A program made the translations under genes and the position numbers. DNA of 64,000 bases, from assembly GCA_964574215.1 (NCBI GenBank), contig CAZNLR010000025.1:5908-69907 (forward strand). The letters run 5' to 3'. A model generated the notes under the pieces. The model made no database searches. It had not been told where the DNA came from and saw only the letters and a list, made by a program, of their open reading frames with translations. Position 1 is the first letter of the stretch. Every line of letters begins with the position of its first letter. This DNA is from GCA-2725625 sp964574215 (GTDB taxonomy: Bacteria; Pseudomonadota; Alphaproteobacteria; Rhodospirillales; UBA2165). Shown here piece by piece: positions 35,322 through 43,828 of the stretch.

Positions 35322-37305
35322 ACTCGGCATTCTAGCGGGCGGAGGCGCGCTTCCCCGCCGTGTTATTGAGCATTGCCGGAAAATCGGCCGCGCCTACTTT
35401 GTTTTGGCATTACAAGGACAAGCCGAAGCGGACGCGTTCAATGATGACCCGCACAAATGGGTGCGGTTGGGATCAGCCGACGGTATTTTGGGCCGCCTGC
35501 GCGAGGCGGGCGTTCAGGAACTGGTTATGGTTGGCAGCGTCGTCAGGCCACCGCTAAAGGAACTCAGGCCGGATTTCAAGGGCCTGAAAATCCTAACGAG
35601 GATCGGCAAATCCTATTTTTCGGGTGATGATAATCTGCTGCGCGCGCTAACCAAAGAACTGGAAAGAGAAGGATTTAAAGTCGTCGGTGTCGACGGTTTG
35701 GTCGACAACTTACTCGCGCCTCACGGGGTTTTGGGCAAAGTCGCTCCAGACCGGCAAGCTACCCACGATATCGAACTGGGAATCAGTGCAGCGTGTGATC
35801 TAGGCGCACGGGATATCGGGCAGGCGGTTGTCGTTCAAGAAAGTAAAATCATAGCTTTAGAGGATGAAAAAGGGACGGAAGATTTGATCAGGCGCAGCGC
35901 TGGATTGGGCGCATCTGGTGACGGGGGCGTGCTGGTCAAAATGAAAAAACCCATGCAGGATCGGCGAATCGATTTGCCGACCATCGGCGTCGACACCATT
36001 AGCCAGATTATAGAGGCCGGCCTGGATGGCATCGCCATTGAGGCGGGCAACGCCCTGATCATCGACAGAGAAGATGTCATCGCCGCCGCCGATGACGCAG
36101 GCGTATTTCTCGTCGGTGTAGAAAATCAAAAATCTGACGATAACGCCCAAACTGCCCTGGTCTACATTATCGCCGGAGAACCATCGGGTGATCGGCTTGG
36201 TGCTAGCCTCATCAGAGCTTTAAAGGAAAAATCCGGAGATCAAATTAAGTTTGCGGGTATCGGCGGGGCGGAAATGGCCAAGGAGGGGTTTGTCAGCCGG
36301 TTTCCCATGAAAGAGTTATCGTTGATGGGGGTGGCGGAAATTTTACCACATCTGCCGCGTCTCATGCGACGTATCAGAGAAACAGTTAGGGAAATTTCAC
36401 ATCTTCGTCCGGCTGCCGTGGTCACCATAGATTCACCGGGCTTTACCCACCGCGTCGCCGAACGTTTGAAGGGAATAAACATTCCTCTGATCCATTACGT
36501 TGCGCCCAGCGTTTGGGCCTGGAAGCCGTGGCGGGCCAAGAAGATTGCCGGCTATTTTGATCATTTGTTGGCCTTATTGCCGTTCGAACCGCCATATTTC
36601 GAGAAAGAAGGATTGACGACGACCTTTGTCGGTCATCCGGTACTGGAAAGTGGCGCCGACCAAGGCGACGGCGCCGGGTTTCGCCGAAGCATGGGCATAA
36701 GTGAAGACGCTAAGGTTTTATGCGTTTTACCGGGTAGTAGGCGGGGCGAGACCAGTCGACTGTTGCCAGTCATTAGGCGTACCATAGAACTCATGGCAAT
36801 GACGGATTTGACGATAGTTCTGCCCGTCGTAGATGCTGTGAGCCGGCAAATTGAAGAAGCCGTTAAAGACTGGCCCTGCGCTGTTCATGTGATAACCGGC
36901 GAAAAAGCAAAGTTTGACGCCTTTGCCGCCTCCGATGCGGCCTTGGCGGCTTCTGGCACGGTCGCCCTGGAACTGGCCATGGCCCGCGTGCCCAGCGTCA
37001 CGATTTATAAATTCAATATTGTTACGGCGGTGTTGGCGCGGCTGCTCGTAAAGTCTAAATATGTCAATCTTATCAACATATTATTGGAAAGAGAAGCAGT
37101 GCCTGAACTGCTTTTGGAAGACTGTAAACCGGCGAGGATCGCGCCTTTACTCAGTAATCTACTAGTAGATAAATCCGTTGCCAACAGACAATTAGAATCG
37201 CTGAGTGAAGCGCTAAAGCTTTTGACACCCGCCGGGGGAATTCCCAGCGACATGGCTTCTTCAGTCATTCTTGACACCATTCAAGTGACTGCGAAATTAG
37301 AGTGA
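35311..37305 (+). CDS. lpxI-lpxB: fused UDP-2,3-diacylglucosamine pyrophosphatase (LpxI) and lipid-A-disaccharide synthase (LpxB)
   Basis: One 664-residue frame joins two successive lipid A enzymes. Residues 1 to about 275 are LpxI, which cleaves UDP-2,3-diacylglucosamine to lipid X plus UMP: LGILAGGGALPRRV at the start, SYFSGDDNLLRAL, AIEAGNALIIDREDVIAAAD at the end. From about residue 281 LpxB begins (VYIIAGEPSGDRLGASLIRAL), with VTIDSPGFTHRVAERL, HYVAPSVWAWKPWRAKKI and LPGSRRGE, and ends at normal length. LpxB condenses lipid X with more UDP-diacylglucosamine. In other alphaproteobacteria, as I know them, the genes are adjacent but separate. Both halves look intact, so the fusion may channel lipid X. 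Confidence 0.93.
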   Translation: MQPKLGILAGGGALPRRVIEHCRKIGRAYFVLALQGQAEADAFNDDPHKWVRLGSADGILGRLREAGVQELVMVGSVVRPPLKELRPDFKGLKILTRIGKSYFSGDDNLLRALTKELEREGFKVVGVDGLVDNLLAPHGVLGKVAPDRQATHDIELGISAACDLGARDIGQAVVVQESKIIALEDEKGTEDLIRRSAGLGASGDGGVLVKMKKPMQDRRIDLPTIGVDTISQIIEAGLDGIAIEAGNALIIDREDVIAAADDAGVFLVGVENQKSDDNAQTALVYIIAGEPSGDRLGASLIRALKEKSGDQIKFAGIGGAEMAKEGFVSRFPMKELSLMGVAEILPHLPRLMRRIRETVREISHLRPAAVVTIDSPGFTHRVAERLKGINIPLIHYVAPSVWAWKPWRAKKIAGYFDHLLALLPFEPPYFEKEGLTTTFVGHPVLESGADQGDGAGFRRSMGISEDAKVLCVLPGSRRGETSRLLPVIRRTIELMAMTDLTIVLPVVDAVSRQIEEAVKDWPCAVHVITGEKAKFDAFAASDAALAASGTVALELAMARVPSVTIYKFNIVTAVLARLLVKSKYVNLINILLEREAVPELLLEDCKPARIAPLLSNLLVDKSVANRQLESLSEALKLLTPAGGIPSDMASSVILDTIQVTAKLE

Positions 37306-37351
37306 TAAAGTTGCGAAATCGTAAATTCCAGGAAAAGACAAAGGGAAAAAA

Positions 37352-37759
37352 ATGAACGATTTAACCGAAAATTTCAGGCTGCTGCACACTATGATCCGAG
37401 TTAGGGATTTGGATAAATCCTTGGATTTTTACACCCGGTTATTGGGCATGACGTTGCAGCGGAAGACGGATTTTGAAACCGGACGTTTTACCTTGGCCTT
37501 TGTCGGGTACGGCGACGAAGGCTCCAACACTGTTGTCGAATTGACCCACAATTGGGATCAAGAAGAAGACTACGAGATCGGAACCGGTTTCGGTCACTTG
37601 GCCATCGCGGTTCCCGACGCCTATGCCGTCTGCGACGCCATGGAAAAGGAAGGTGTCAGTGTGCCACGGCCTGCTGGCCCGATGAAAGGCGGCACGCGGG
37701 TAATCGCATTTGTTGAAGATCCCGACGGTTATAAAATCGAATTGGTCCAACGGGACTAA
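37352..37759 (+). CDS. gloA: lactoylglutathione lyase (glyoxalase I)
   Basis: GloA isomerises the methylglyoxal-glutathione hemithioacetal to S-lactoylglutathione. The 135-residue protein is a VOC-fold enzyme with LLHTMIRVRDLDKSLDFYTRLLGM at the N-terminus (first metal-ligand His), VELTHNWDQ near residue 65 (Glu ligand), GTGFGHLAIAV near 76-86 (second His) and FVEDPDGYKIELVQR at the end (last Glu). It ends at a symmetric hairpin shared with the convergent gltA. Confidence 0.94.
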   Translation: MNDLTENFRLLHTMIRVRDLDKSLDFYTRLLGMTLQRKTDFETGRFTLAFVGYGDEGSNTVVELTHNWDQEEDYEIGTGFGHLAIAVPDAYAVCDAMEKEGVSVPRPAGPMKGGTRVIAFVEDPDGYKIELVQRD

Positions 37760-37774
37760 CCGGTGCCGGGAATC

Positions 37775-37803
37775 AAAAAAGGGCGGAATATTCCGCCCTT
37801 TTT
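37775..37803. terminator. bidirectional intrinsic terminator between gloA and gltA
   Basis: A perfect 18-base palindrome, GGGCGGAATATTCCGCCC (37781-37798), is flanked by six A on the left and five T on the right. It therefore works as a stem plus T-run in both directions. It lies exactly between the two convergent stop codons. Confidence 0.92.
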
Positions 37804-37820
37804 AATACCTGTCCAAGCTT

Positions 37821-39134
37821 TTAGCGCTTGCCGATGGGCACATATTCCCGTTGGGTTTCTCCCAAATAGAGCTGACGCGGACGGCCAATTTTTTGACTGG
37901 GGTCCTCGATCATCTCGTTCCATTGAGCGATCCAGCCGACGGTTCGCGCCACGGCGAACAAAACCGTAAACATGGAAGTCGGAATGCCCATGGCCCGGAA
38001 AATGATGCCGGAATAGAAGTCCACATTGGGGTAGAGTTTACGTTCGACGAAATACTCATCTTCCAGCGCGATGCGTTCCAACTCCATGGCCAGTTCCAAA
38101 AGCGGCTCGTCCTTGACGCCGAGTTCATTCAACACTTCGTGGCAAGACTGCTGCATCACGCGGGAGCGGGGATCGAAATTCTTGTAAACCCGATGGCCGA
38201 AACCCATTAATCTGAAGGGGTCGTCCTTGTCTTTGGCTTTTTTGATGAATTCCGTAATGTTGTTTTTGTCGCCGATTTGCTGAAGCATGGTCAAAACGGC
38301 TTCGTTGGCGCCGCCGTGTGCCGGACCCCAAAGGGAGGCGATGCCGGCGGCGATGCAGGCAAAGGGATTGGCGCCCGAAGAGCCGGCCAACCTGACCGTC
38401 GAGGTCGAAGCATTTTGTTCATGGTCGGCGTGGAGGATAAGAATCCGGTCCATCGCTTTCGCCAAGACCGGGCTGATTTCATAATCTTCGGCCGGTGTGG
38501 CGAACATCATGTGGAGGAAGTTTTCGGCATAATTCAGATCATTGCGCGGATAGACAAAAGGCTGTCCGACAGAATATTTATAAGCCTGGGCGGCGATGGT
38601 CGGAATTTTGGCGATCATCCGGTACGAAGCCACCATCCGGTGGTAGGGATCGTTGATATCAAGGCTGTCATGGTAGAAGGCCGATAGGGCGCCAACGACG
38701 CCGCACATAATGGCCATGGGATGGGAATCCCGCCTAAATCCGCGGTAAAATGTGTTGATCTGCTCGTGCAGCATGGTGTGATAGGTGACGTCATGTTCGA
38801 ACTTGGTTTTCTGCTCGGCCGAGGGAAGTTCTCCGTACAAAAGCAGATAGCAAACTTCAGTATAGTCGGAGTGATCGGCCAGTTCGTTGATCGGGTAGCC
38901 GCGATAGAGCAAAATACCTTCATCACCATCGATGTATGTAATACGTGATTCGCAACTGCCCGTTGACGTGAAACCGGGATCATAGGTAAAGCAATCGGTT
39001 TCGGCATACAGTTTACGGACATCTATGACATCGGGGCCGACTGAACCTTTGAGCACTGGCAGTTCGTAGGTATCACCGGTAGCGTTATTGGTTAAGGTGT
39101 AGGTTTGTTTGCTGTCGGTCGAACTGTTGTTCAT
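37821..39134 (-). CDS. gltA: citrate synthase (type I)
   Basis: GltA condenses oxaloacetate and acetyl-CoA as the entry step of the citric acid cycle. The 437-residue product shows HADHEQNASTSTVRLAGSSGANPFACIAAGIASLWGPAHGGANEAVL (residues about 258-304, catalytic His) and GFGHRVYKNFDPRSRVM near 320 (second His and CoA-binding region). ATG 39134 is chosen over one 13 codons upstream because GGGAGACC lies just before it and the protein then begins MNNSSTDSK. It is followed by the bidirectional terminator. Confidence 0.95.
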   Translation of the reverse strand: MNNSSTDSKQTYTLTNNATGDTYELPVLKGSVGPDVIDVRKLYAETDCFTYDPGFTSTGSCESRITYIDGDEGILLYRGYPINELADHSDYTEVCYLLLYGELPSAEQKTKFEHDVTYHTMLHEQINTFYRGFRRDSHPMAIMCGVVGALSAFYHDSLDINDPYHRMVASYRMIAKIPTIAAQAYKYSVGQPFVYPRNDLNYAENFLHMMFATPAEDYEISPVLAKAMDRILILHADHEQNASTSTVRLAGSSGANPFACIAAGIASLWGPAHGGANEAVLTMLQQIGDKNNITEFIKKAKDKDDPFRLMGFGHRVYKNFDPRSRVMQQSCHEVLNELGVKDEPLLELAMELERIALEDEYFVERKLYPNVDFYSGIIFRAMGIPTSMFTVLFAVARTVGWIAQWNEMIEDPSQKIGRPRQLYLGETQREYVPIGKR

Positions 39135-39253
39135 GGGTGTAGGTCTCCCAAGGTGAGTGAAATTGACGCCCAAAATTTGGGCGGATTAATGAATTTATTC
39201 CGGCATCTGTCAAGACACCCATACGGTTTAACAACGTATGATAGTAACCCCCA

Positions 39254-40645
39254 CTATACGTTGCTTAACCGATCCATGGTTTCTTCACGCCCCAGCACTT
39301 CGATAACTTCAAAGATACCGGGCGATGCCGTCGAACCGGTAAGTGCGGCTCTCAGCGGTTGGGCGATTTTACCCAGTTTGACGTCGGCGTCTTCTGCCGC
39401 CTGACGCGCCGTCGCTTCTATTTCATCCCGCGACCAGTCGCCAATTTCCGATAAGCGCGCCTTCACTATATGGACCATATTGGCCCCTTGTTCGTCAAGC
39501 ATCTTTCGCGCTTTATTCGAGATGGAAATTGGGTGCTGTGCCGCATAAAATATAGAGTTATCAGCTAGTTCCACAATGTTATTCGCGCGTTCCTTTAAGC
39601 CAGGCATGCCTCTGGCCAGTCGGTCCAAAGCTTCATCGGCAAGGGCGCCATCCAACGTTTTTTCGATTAGCGGCAGAATCAGTTCGGCCAGTCGTGTATC
39701 TTCGGCCTGGCTGATATAGTGACCGTTTAGATTGGTTAATTTCGCCATATCAAACCGTGCCGCCCCTTTCCCAACAGCGTCCAGATCAAACCATTCGATG
39801 GCCTGTTCCCGGCTGATAATTTCGTCGTCGCCGTGGGACCAGCCCAATCGCAATAAATAGTTGTTAAGCGCTTCGGGCAAAAAGCCCATATCCCGATAGG
39901 CCTCAACACCCAAAGCGCCATGCCGTTTCGAAAGTTTAGCGCCATCGCTGCCGTGAAGCAGCGGCATATGAGCGAATTCAGGCAAATCCCATTCCAAGGC
40001 CCGGTAGATTTGAATTTGCCGGAAAGTGTTGGTCAGATGATCGTCACCGCGAATGACGTGACTGATATGCATATCGTGATCGTCGACGACAACGGCCAGC
40101 ATATAGGTCGGCGTGCCGTCCGCCCTTAACAGGATCATATCGTCCAGCTGATTGTTGGCGACGGTTACTTCGCCTTGAATCTGGTCATTGATCGAGGTCT
40201 CACCCGCCAATGGCGCCTTAATCCTGATGACCGGGTCGATGCCGTCGGGGGCCTCGGCCGGGCTGCGATCCCGCCACGTCCCGTCGTAAAGCCGGGTCGA
40301 TCCGGCAGCGCGCGCCTTTTCACGCATTTCGGCCAGTTCTTCCGGTGAGCAATAGCAGTAGTATGCCTTACCCTCGTCCAGAAGCTGCCGGGCGATTTCC
40401 GTATGCCGGTGCCGACGGGAGAATTGTGATACGGCGTCACCGTCCCAATCCAGTCCCAGCCATTTCATCCCTCCATAGATGGCTTCAACCGCTTCATCGG
40501 TGGAGCGCTTGCGGTCGGTGTCTTCGATCCGTAGCAGGAATTTGCCACCATGATGTTTGGCGTATAACCAGTTGAAAAGGGCGGTCCTGGCCCCGCCAAT
40601 GTGAAGAAAGCCTGTGGGTGAAGGCGCGAACCTGGTGACGACCAT
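39254..40645 (-). CDS. gltX: glutamyl-tRNA synthetase
   Basis: GltX charges tRNA-Glu, and in bacteria lacking GlnRS also tRNA-Gln as substrate for the amidotransferase. The 463-residue class I enzyme has RFAPSPTGFLHIGGARTALFN at residues 5-25 (the HIGH motif as HIGG) and KLSKRHGALGVEAYRDMG near 238 (the KMSKS counterpart). Alphaproteobacteria often carry two GltX paralogues; which specificity this one has cannot be told here. gltA lies downstream on the same strand after a gap of about 120 bases. Confidence 0.95.
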   Translation of the reverse strand: MVVTRFAPSPTGFLHIGGARTALFNWLYAKHHGGKFLLRIEDTDRKRSTDEAVEAIYGGMKWLGLDWDGDAVSQFSRRHRHTEIARQLLDEGKAYYCYCSPEELAEMREKARAAGSTRLYDGTWRDRSPAEAPDGIDPVIRIKAPLAGETSINDQIQGEVTVANNQLDDMILLRADGTPTYMLAVVVDDHDMHISHVIRGDDHLTNTFRQIQIYRALEWDLPEFAHMPLLHGSDGAKLSKRHGALGVEAYRDMGFLPEALNNYLLRLGWSHGDDEIISREQAIEWFDLDAVGKGAARFDMAKLTNLNGHYISQAEDTRLAELILPLIEKTLDGALADEALDRLARGMPGLKERANNIVELADNSIFYAAQHPISISNKARKMLDEQGANMVHIVKARLSEIGDWSRDEIEATARQAAEDADVKLGKIAQPLRAALTGSTASPGIFEVIEVLGREETMDRLSNV

Positions 40646-40758
40646 GAGCGATTGTACTCAACTTATTGATTTTATTGAATAAAATAACGGGAGACGGCAG
40701 TTTACTAGCTGCCATGTCCCCTGTCACGAATTAGTTCTTCAGTTGCGACCACAAGAGA

Positions 40759-40788
40759 TTGGCCAAAATGATAGAAATAGTCTACAAT
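40759..40788 (+). promoter_or_regulatory. candidate sigma70-type promoter for comEC
   Basis: TTGGCC (40759-40764) and TACAAT (40783-40788) are 18 bases apart, and the comEC ATG lies 25 bases beyond the -10 element. The region is the divergent spacer between gltX and comEC. Confidence 0.4.
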
Positions 40789-40813
40789 TAAACTAGCAAT
40801 ACGAGAAATTCTT

Positions 40814-42940
40814 ATGATTCTGGCTGAGACGGGCAAAGAAATTCGCCAGGCAATACTGGCATGTGTGGATGCGGAGCAGGATCGCTGGTTTCATTGGGTG
40901 CCGGTGTTTATCGGCGTTGGAATTGGCTGCTATTTTACTTTGAAGGAAGAGCCTCCCCTTTGGCTGGGTGCGGCGATAATGCTGCCATTGATACTGGCTT
41001 TCCGTTATCTCCGACGCAACAATATCTCGTTCGTTCTGGTTATTGCGATGGCGTCTCTAGGCTTGGGTTTTACGGCGGCTCAATGGCGGACGATATCCGT
41101 TGAACATCCTGTGCTGGCGAAACGAATAGGACCGGTTTCGGCGTCCGGACAAATTGTCCGTGTCGAGGCGCTTCCCAAAGCTGTGCGGGTTACGCTTCGA
41201 AAATCCCGCTTAACGGGCGTGGCGCTCCCGGTGACGCCTGACCTGATACGTCTGACCCTTCGCGGTAAACAGCCGCCATTGATGGCGGGAGTCTGGATAC
41301 AAGTCAGGGCGGTTCTGACGCCACCGCCGCCGCCGGCCATGCCCGGCAGTTTCGATTTCCAGCGACGGTTTTATTTCATGGAAATCGGCGCCACCGGATT
41401 TGCCATGGGGCGGGCTAAGATACTGAAGTCACGAGAAAATTTCGGTTTTAGCAGCAGGCTAACTCTATGGATCGACAATTTACGGCAGAAAATAGGAGAA
41501 AATGTTAGAAACCACCTGCCGGGGAATACTGGAACGGTGGCGGCAGCGCTTATGACCGGAGACCGAAGTTCCATCCCCAAAGGAATCCTGGATGCCGTCA
41601 GGGATTCGGGTCTCGCTCATCTGCTGGCCATATCGGGCCTCCATATCGGACTGATTGCCGGGTTGCTGTTATTCTCGATCCGCGCTTGTCTAGCGCTTGT
41701 TCCGTCGTTGGCGTTGTCGTACCCGATCAAAAAGTGGGCGGCTGCGGCGGCCATTATCGGGAGTTTCTGCTACGCCATCATTGCCGGCGCCACCATTCCA
41801 ACCCAGCGGGCGTTTTTAATGATCAGTCTGGTGTTGCTGGCGGTTATGACGGACCGACGGGGAATATCCATGCGTTCGGTGGCTTTGGCGGCGACAATTA
41901 TTTTATTGATCAAACCCGAAAGCTTGCTGGGCGCCAGTTTTCAACTGTCATTTGCGGCCGTCGTGGCGCTGATTGCGGTTTATGAGACTTTGCAAAATAG
42001 AGTTGGAACTGGCGACCGGGAAGGCTGGTTCAGAAAACCGGTCCGTTACTTGGGCGGAATCGCCTTGACCACCTTTGTGGCCGGAATGGCAACGGCGCCT
42101 TTTACGCTGTTTCATTTTAACCAAATTGCCCAGTTTGGCCTTTTCGCCAATGTCATTGCTGTTCCGATCACGGCTTTACTGATCATGCCATGCGCGGTTC
42201 TGGCTTTTGTCTTAATGCCGATCGGTCTGGAGGTGATTGGATTGGCGCCGATGGAAATCGGCATTGCAGGCGTTATTTTTGTCGCCCAGTCGGTTGCCGG
42301 ATGGGGTGGGGCGGTTGTGTCAGCTCCGGCAATGTCCATGGTAGGCGTGTCGGCGATCGCTCTCGGCGGTCTGTGGCTTTGCCTGTGGCGGCAAACTTGG
42401 CGGTATGGCGGGGGCATAGCCATCGTTATTGGCCTGCTCACGGTATTTTTTCACCAGGCCCCGGATATTTTGATCGACGACAAGGGTAAATTGTTCGCGG
42501 TGACGGGTAAATCCGGCCATTTGATTCTATCGTCCCGGCGCCGCTCGTCCTTTGCCGGCGATGTGTGGTTGCGCCGGATTGGGCAAAATACATCCGAAAA
42601 ACCTCGATTTCCCAAAGCCGGGTATTCAGCGGACGGTCTGATATCCTGTGATATTGTCGGCTGCATCTATCGGAAAAGCGGCAGAATAATAGCCCTGGTG
42701 ACGGATCCCCGCGCGCTGTTTGACGATTGCCGTAACGCTGACATCATCGTCAGTGCCGTTCCCGTCAGGCGGCGCTGCCCGTCTGCAACAAGGGTGATCG
42801 ACAAATTCGATTTGTGGCTTAACGGCGCCCATGCCGTATGGTTGAGTGATGGCGGCGTTCGGGTAAAAAGCGTTAATGATCTTCGAGGATCGCGCCCCTG
42901 GGTGCATCAAAAAACGCCTAAAGGATCTAGTACTTTCTGA
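40814..42940 (+). CDS. comEC: ComEC/Rec2 family DNA-uptake channel protein
   Basis: ComEC forms the inner-membrane channel for single-stranded DNA in natural transformation. The 708-residue protein has N-terminal helices and a DUF4131/OB-like region (about residues 15-215). The Competence domain follows from about 235 to 500, with LAHLLAISGLHIGLIAGLL, TIPTQRAFLMISLVLLA and GASFQLSFAAVVALIAVYE. The C-terminal 200 residues resemble the metallo-beta-lactamase-like part, but I see no HxHxDH motif, so it appears degenerate. Whether the cell is competent is not shown. The 3' end overlaps lexA by 14 bases. Confidence 0.9.
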   Translation: MILAETGKEIRQAILACVDAEQDRWFHWVPVFIGVGIGCYFTLKEEPPLWLGAAIMLPLILAFRYLRRNNISFVLVIAMASLGLGFTAAQWRTISVEHPVLAKRIGPVSASGQIVRVEALPKAVRVTLRKSRLTGVALPVTPDLIRLTLRGKQPPLMAGVWIQVRAVLTPPPPPAMPGSFDFQRRFYFMEIGATGFAMGRAKILKSRENFGFSSRLTLWIDNLRQKIGENVRNHLPGNTGTVAAALMTGDRSSIPKGILDAVRDSGLAHLLAISGLHIGLIAGLLLFSIRACLALVPSLALSYPIKKWAAAAAIIGSFCYAIIAGATIPTQRAFLMISLVLLAVMTDRRGISMRSVALAATIILLIKPESLLGASFQLSFAAVVALIAVYETLQNRVGTGDREGWFRKPVRYLGGIALTTFVAGMATAPFTLFHFNQIAQFGLFANVIAVPITALLIMPCAVLAFVLMPIGLEVIGLAPMEIGIAGVIFVAQSVAGWGGAVVSAPAMSMVGVSAIALGGLWLCLWRQTWRYGGGIAIVIGLLTVFFHQAPDILIDDKGKLFAVTGKSGHLILSSRRRSSFAGDVWLRRIGQNTSEKPRFPKAGYSADGLISCDIVGCIYRKSGRIIALVTDPRALFDDCRNADIIVSAVPVRRRCPSATRVIDKFDLWLNGAHAVWLSDGGVRVKSVNDLRGSRPWVHQKTPKGSSTF

Positions 42941-43628
42941 TCAGTCCAACCAGCCGGCCTTGAACATTGATGCGATCCGGGCCGAATATGCGGGTTTCGT
43001 AGTCTTTGTTGGCGGGTTCCAAAGCGACCGTATTGCCTTTTTTGTGCAGACGCTTCAGCGTTACTTCGCCGTCGTCCACCAACGCAACGACAATTTCCCC
43101 GTTCTCGGCCGTATCGCAGCGTTGGATTAGTACCGTGTCGCCGTCGTGGATGCCGGCCTCAATCATCGAATCGCCTTCAATTTCAAGGGCATAGTGTTCA
43201 CCGCGGCCAATCAGACCGTCCGGAACGCCAACGTGCTGCGAATGATCGCGTAAGGCTTCGATGGGGGTGCCGGCAGCGATTTTGCCCAAAAGCGGCAGAT
43301 CGATGATATCGTTGGCGGCAGTAGCCGCCTCCTGGGCCGGTAATTTGAAATCGCCTTTGATCACATTGGGCGAGAACGGACTATCGGCCTGTGCCGGGGG
43401 CATTTGCTGTTTGTTTTCAGGCAGTTTCAAAACTTCCAGCGCCCGGGCCCGGTGGGGAAGTCGGCGAATAAAACCCCGTTCTTCAAGGCCGGTAATCAGC
43501 CGGTGAATGCCGGATTTGGACTTCAAATCCAAGGCGTCCTTCATTTCGTCAAAAGAGGGAGAGACACCGGTTTCGTTGAGCCGGCTATCGATGAACATCA
43601 AAAGCTGATATTGCTTCTTGGTTAACAT
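42927..43628 (-). CDS. lexA: LexA repressor
   Basis: LexA represses the SOS regulon and cleaves itself when RecA is activated. The 233-residue protein has a winged-helix N-terminus (MLTKKQYQLLMFIDSRLNETGVSPSFDEM, LKSKSGIHRLITGLEERG), the Ala-Gly cleavage site in LGKIAAGTPIEAL near residue 140, the catalytic Ser in EGDSMIEAGI near 175, and the Lys in VTLKRLHKKG near 210. A GTTC-N7-GTTC box lies upstream, consistent with autoregulation. Its stop overlaps the end of comEC. Confidence 0.96.
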   Translation of the reverse strand: MLTKKQYQLLMFIDSRLNETGVSPSFDEMKDALDLKSKSGIHRLITGLEERGFIRRLPHRARALEVLKLPENKQQMPPAQADSPFSPNVIKGDFKLPAQEAATAANDIIDLPLLGKIAAGTPIEALRDHSQHVGVPDGLIGRGEHYALEIEGDSMIEAGIHDGDTVLIQRCDTAENGEIVVALVDDGEVTLKRLHKKGNTVALEPANKDYETRIFGPDRINVQGRLVGLIRKY

Positions 43629-43743
43629 GAAATCCCCTTAACTTTTTATCGCCGTATCCTGAAAATTTTTGTCTGAATCACAATCTGGACGGTGATTTCA
43701 GTTAGGATACTATATATAGAACAAAACAAAAACGTTCACACAT

Positions 43744-43758
43744 GTTCTAGTTTAGTTC
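43744..43758 (-). promoter_or_regulatory. LexA-binding SOS box upstream of lexA
   Basis: GTTCTAGTTTAGTTC reads GTTC-N7-GTTC on the plus strand, the alphaproteobacterial SOS box. A third GTTC lies at 43734-43737 and a GAAC at 43719-43722. On the minus strand a TATATA-rich -10 region (43710-43718) lies between the box and lexA, so bound LexA would sit over its own promoter. Confidence 0.75.
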
Positions 43759-43828
43759 TTTTTCGCGGTCAAGAGGGAGAATTGTAAAAATTTGAACTTT
43801 TTACGAAAAAATTCGTCCGGAATAGAAT

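Noticed and set aside
36120..36170. Possible frameshift or lost stop codon joining lpxI and lpxB
   Set aside because: The frame is continuous with coherent homology on both sides and a short linker; no base needs to be added or removed to explain it. Reads would still be worth checking.
40814..42940. ComEC as evidence that the organism is naturally competent
   Set aside because: comEC is present in many non-competent bacteria and no other uptake genes are in the window.
43803..43816. Short palindrome between moeA and lexA as a terminator
   Set aside because: The stem has only five base pairs, mostly A-T; too weak to call.
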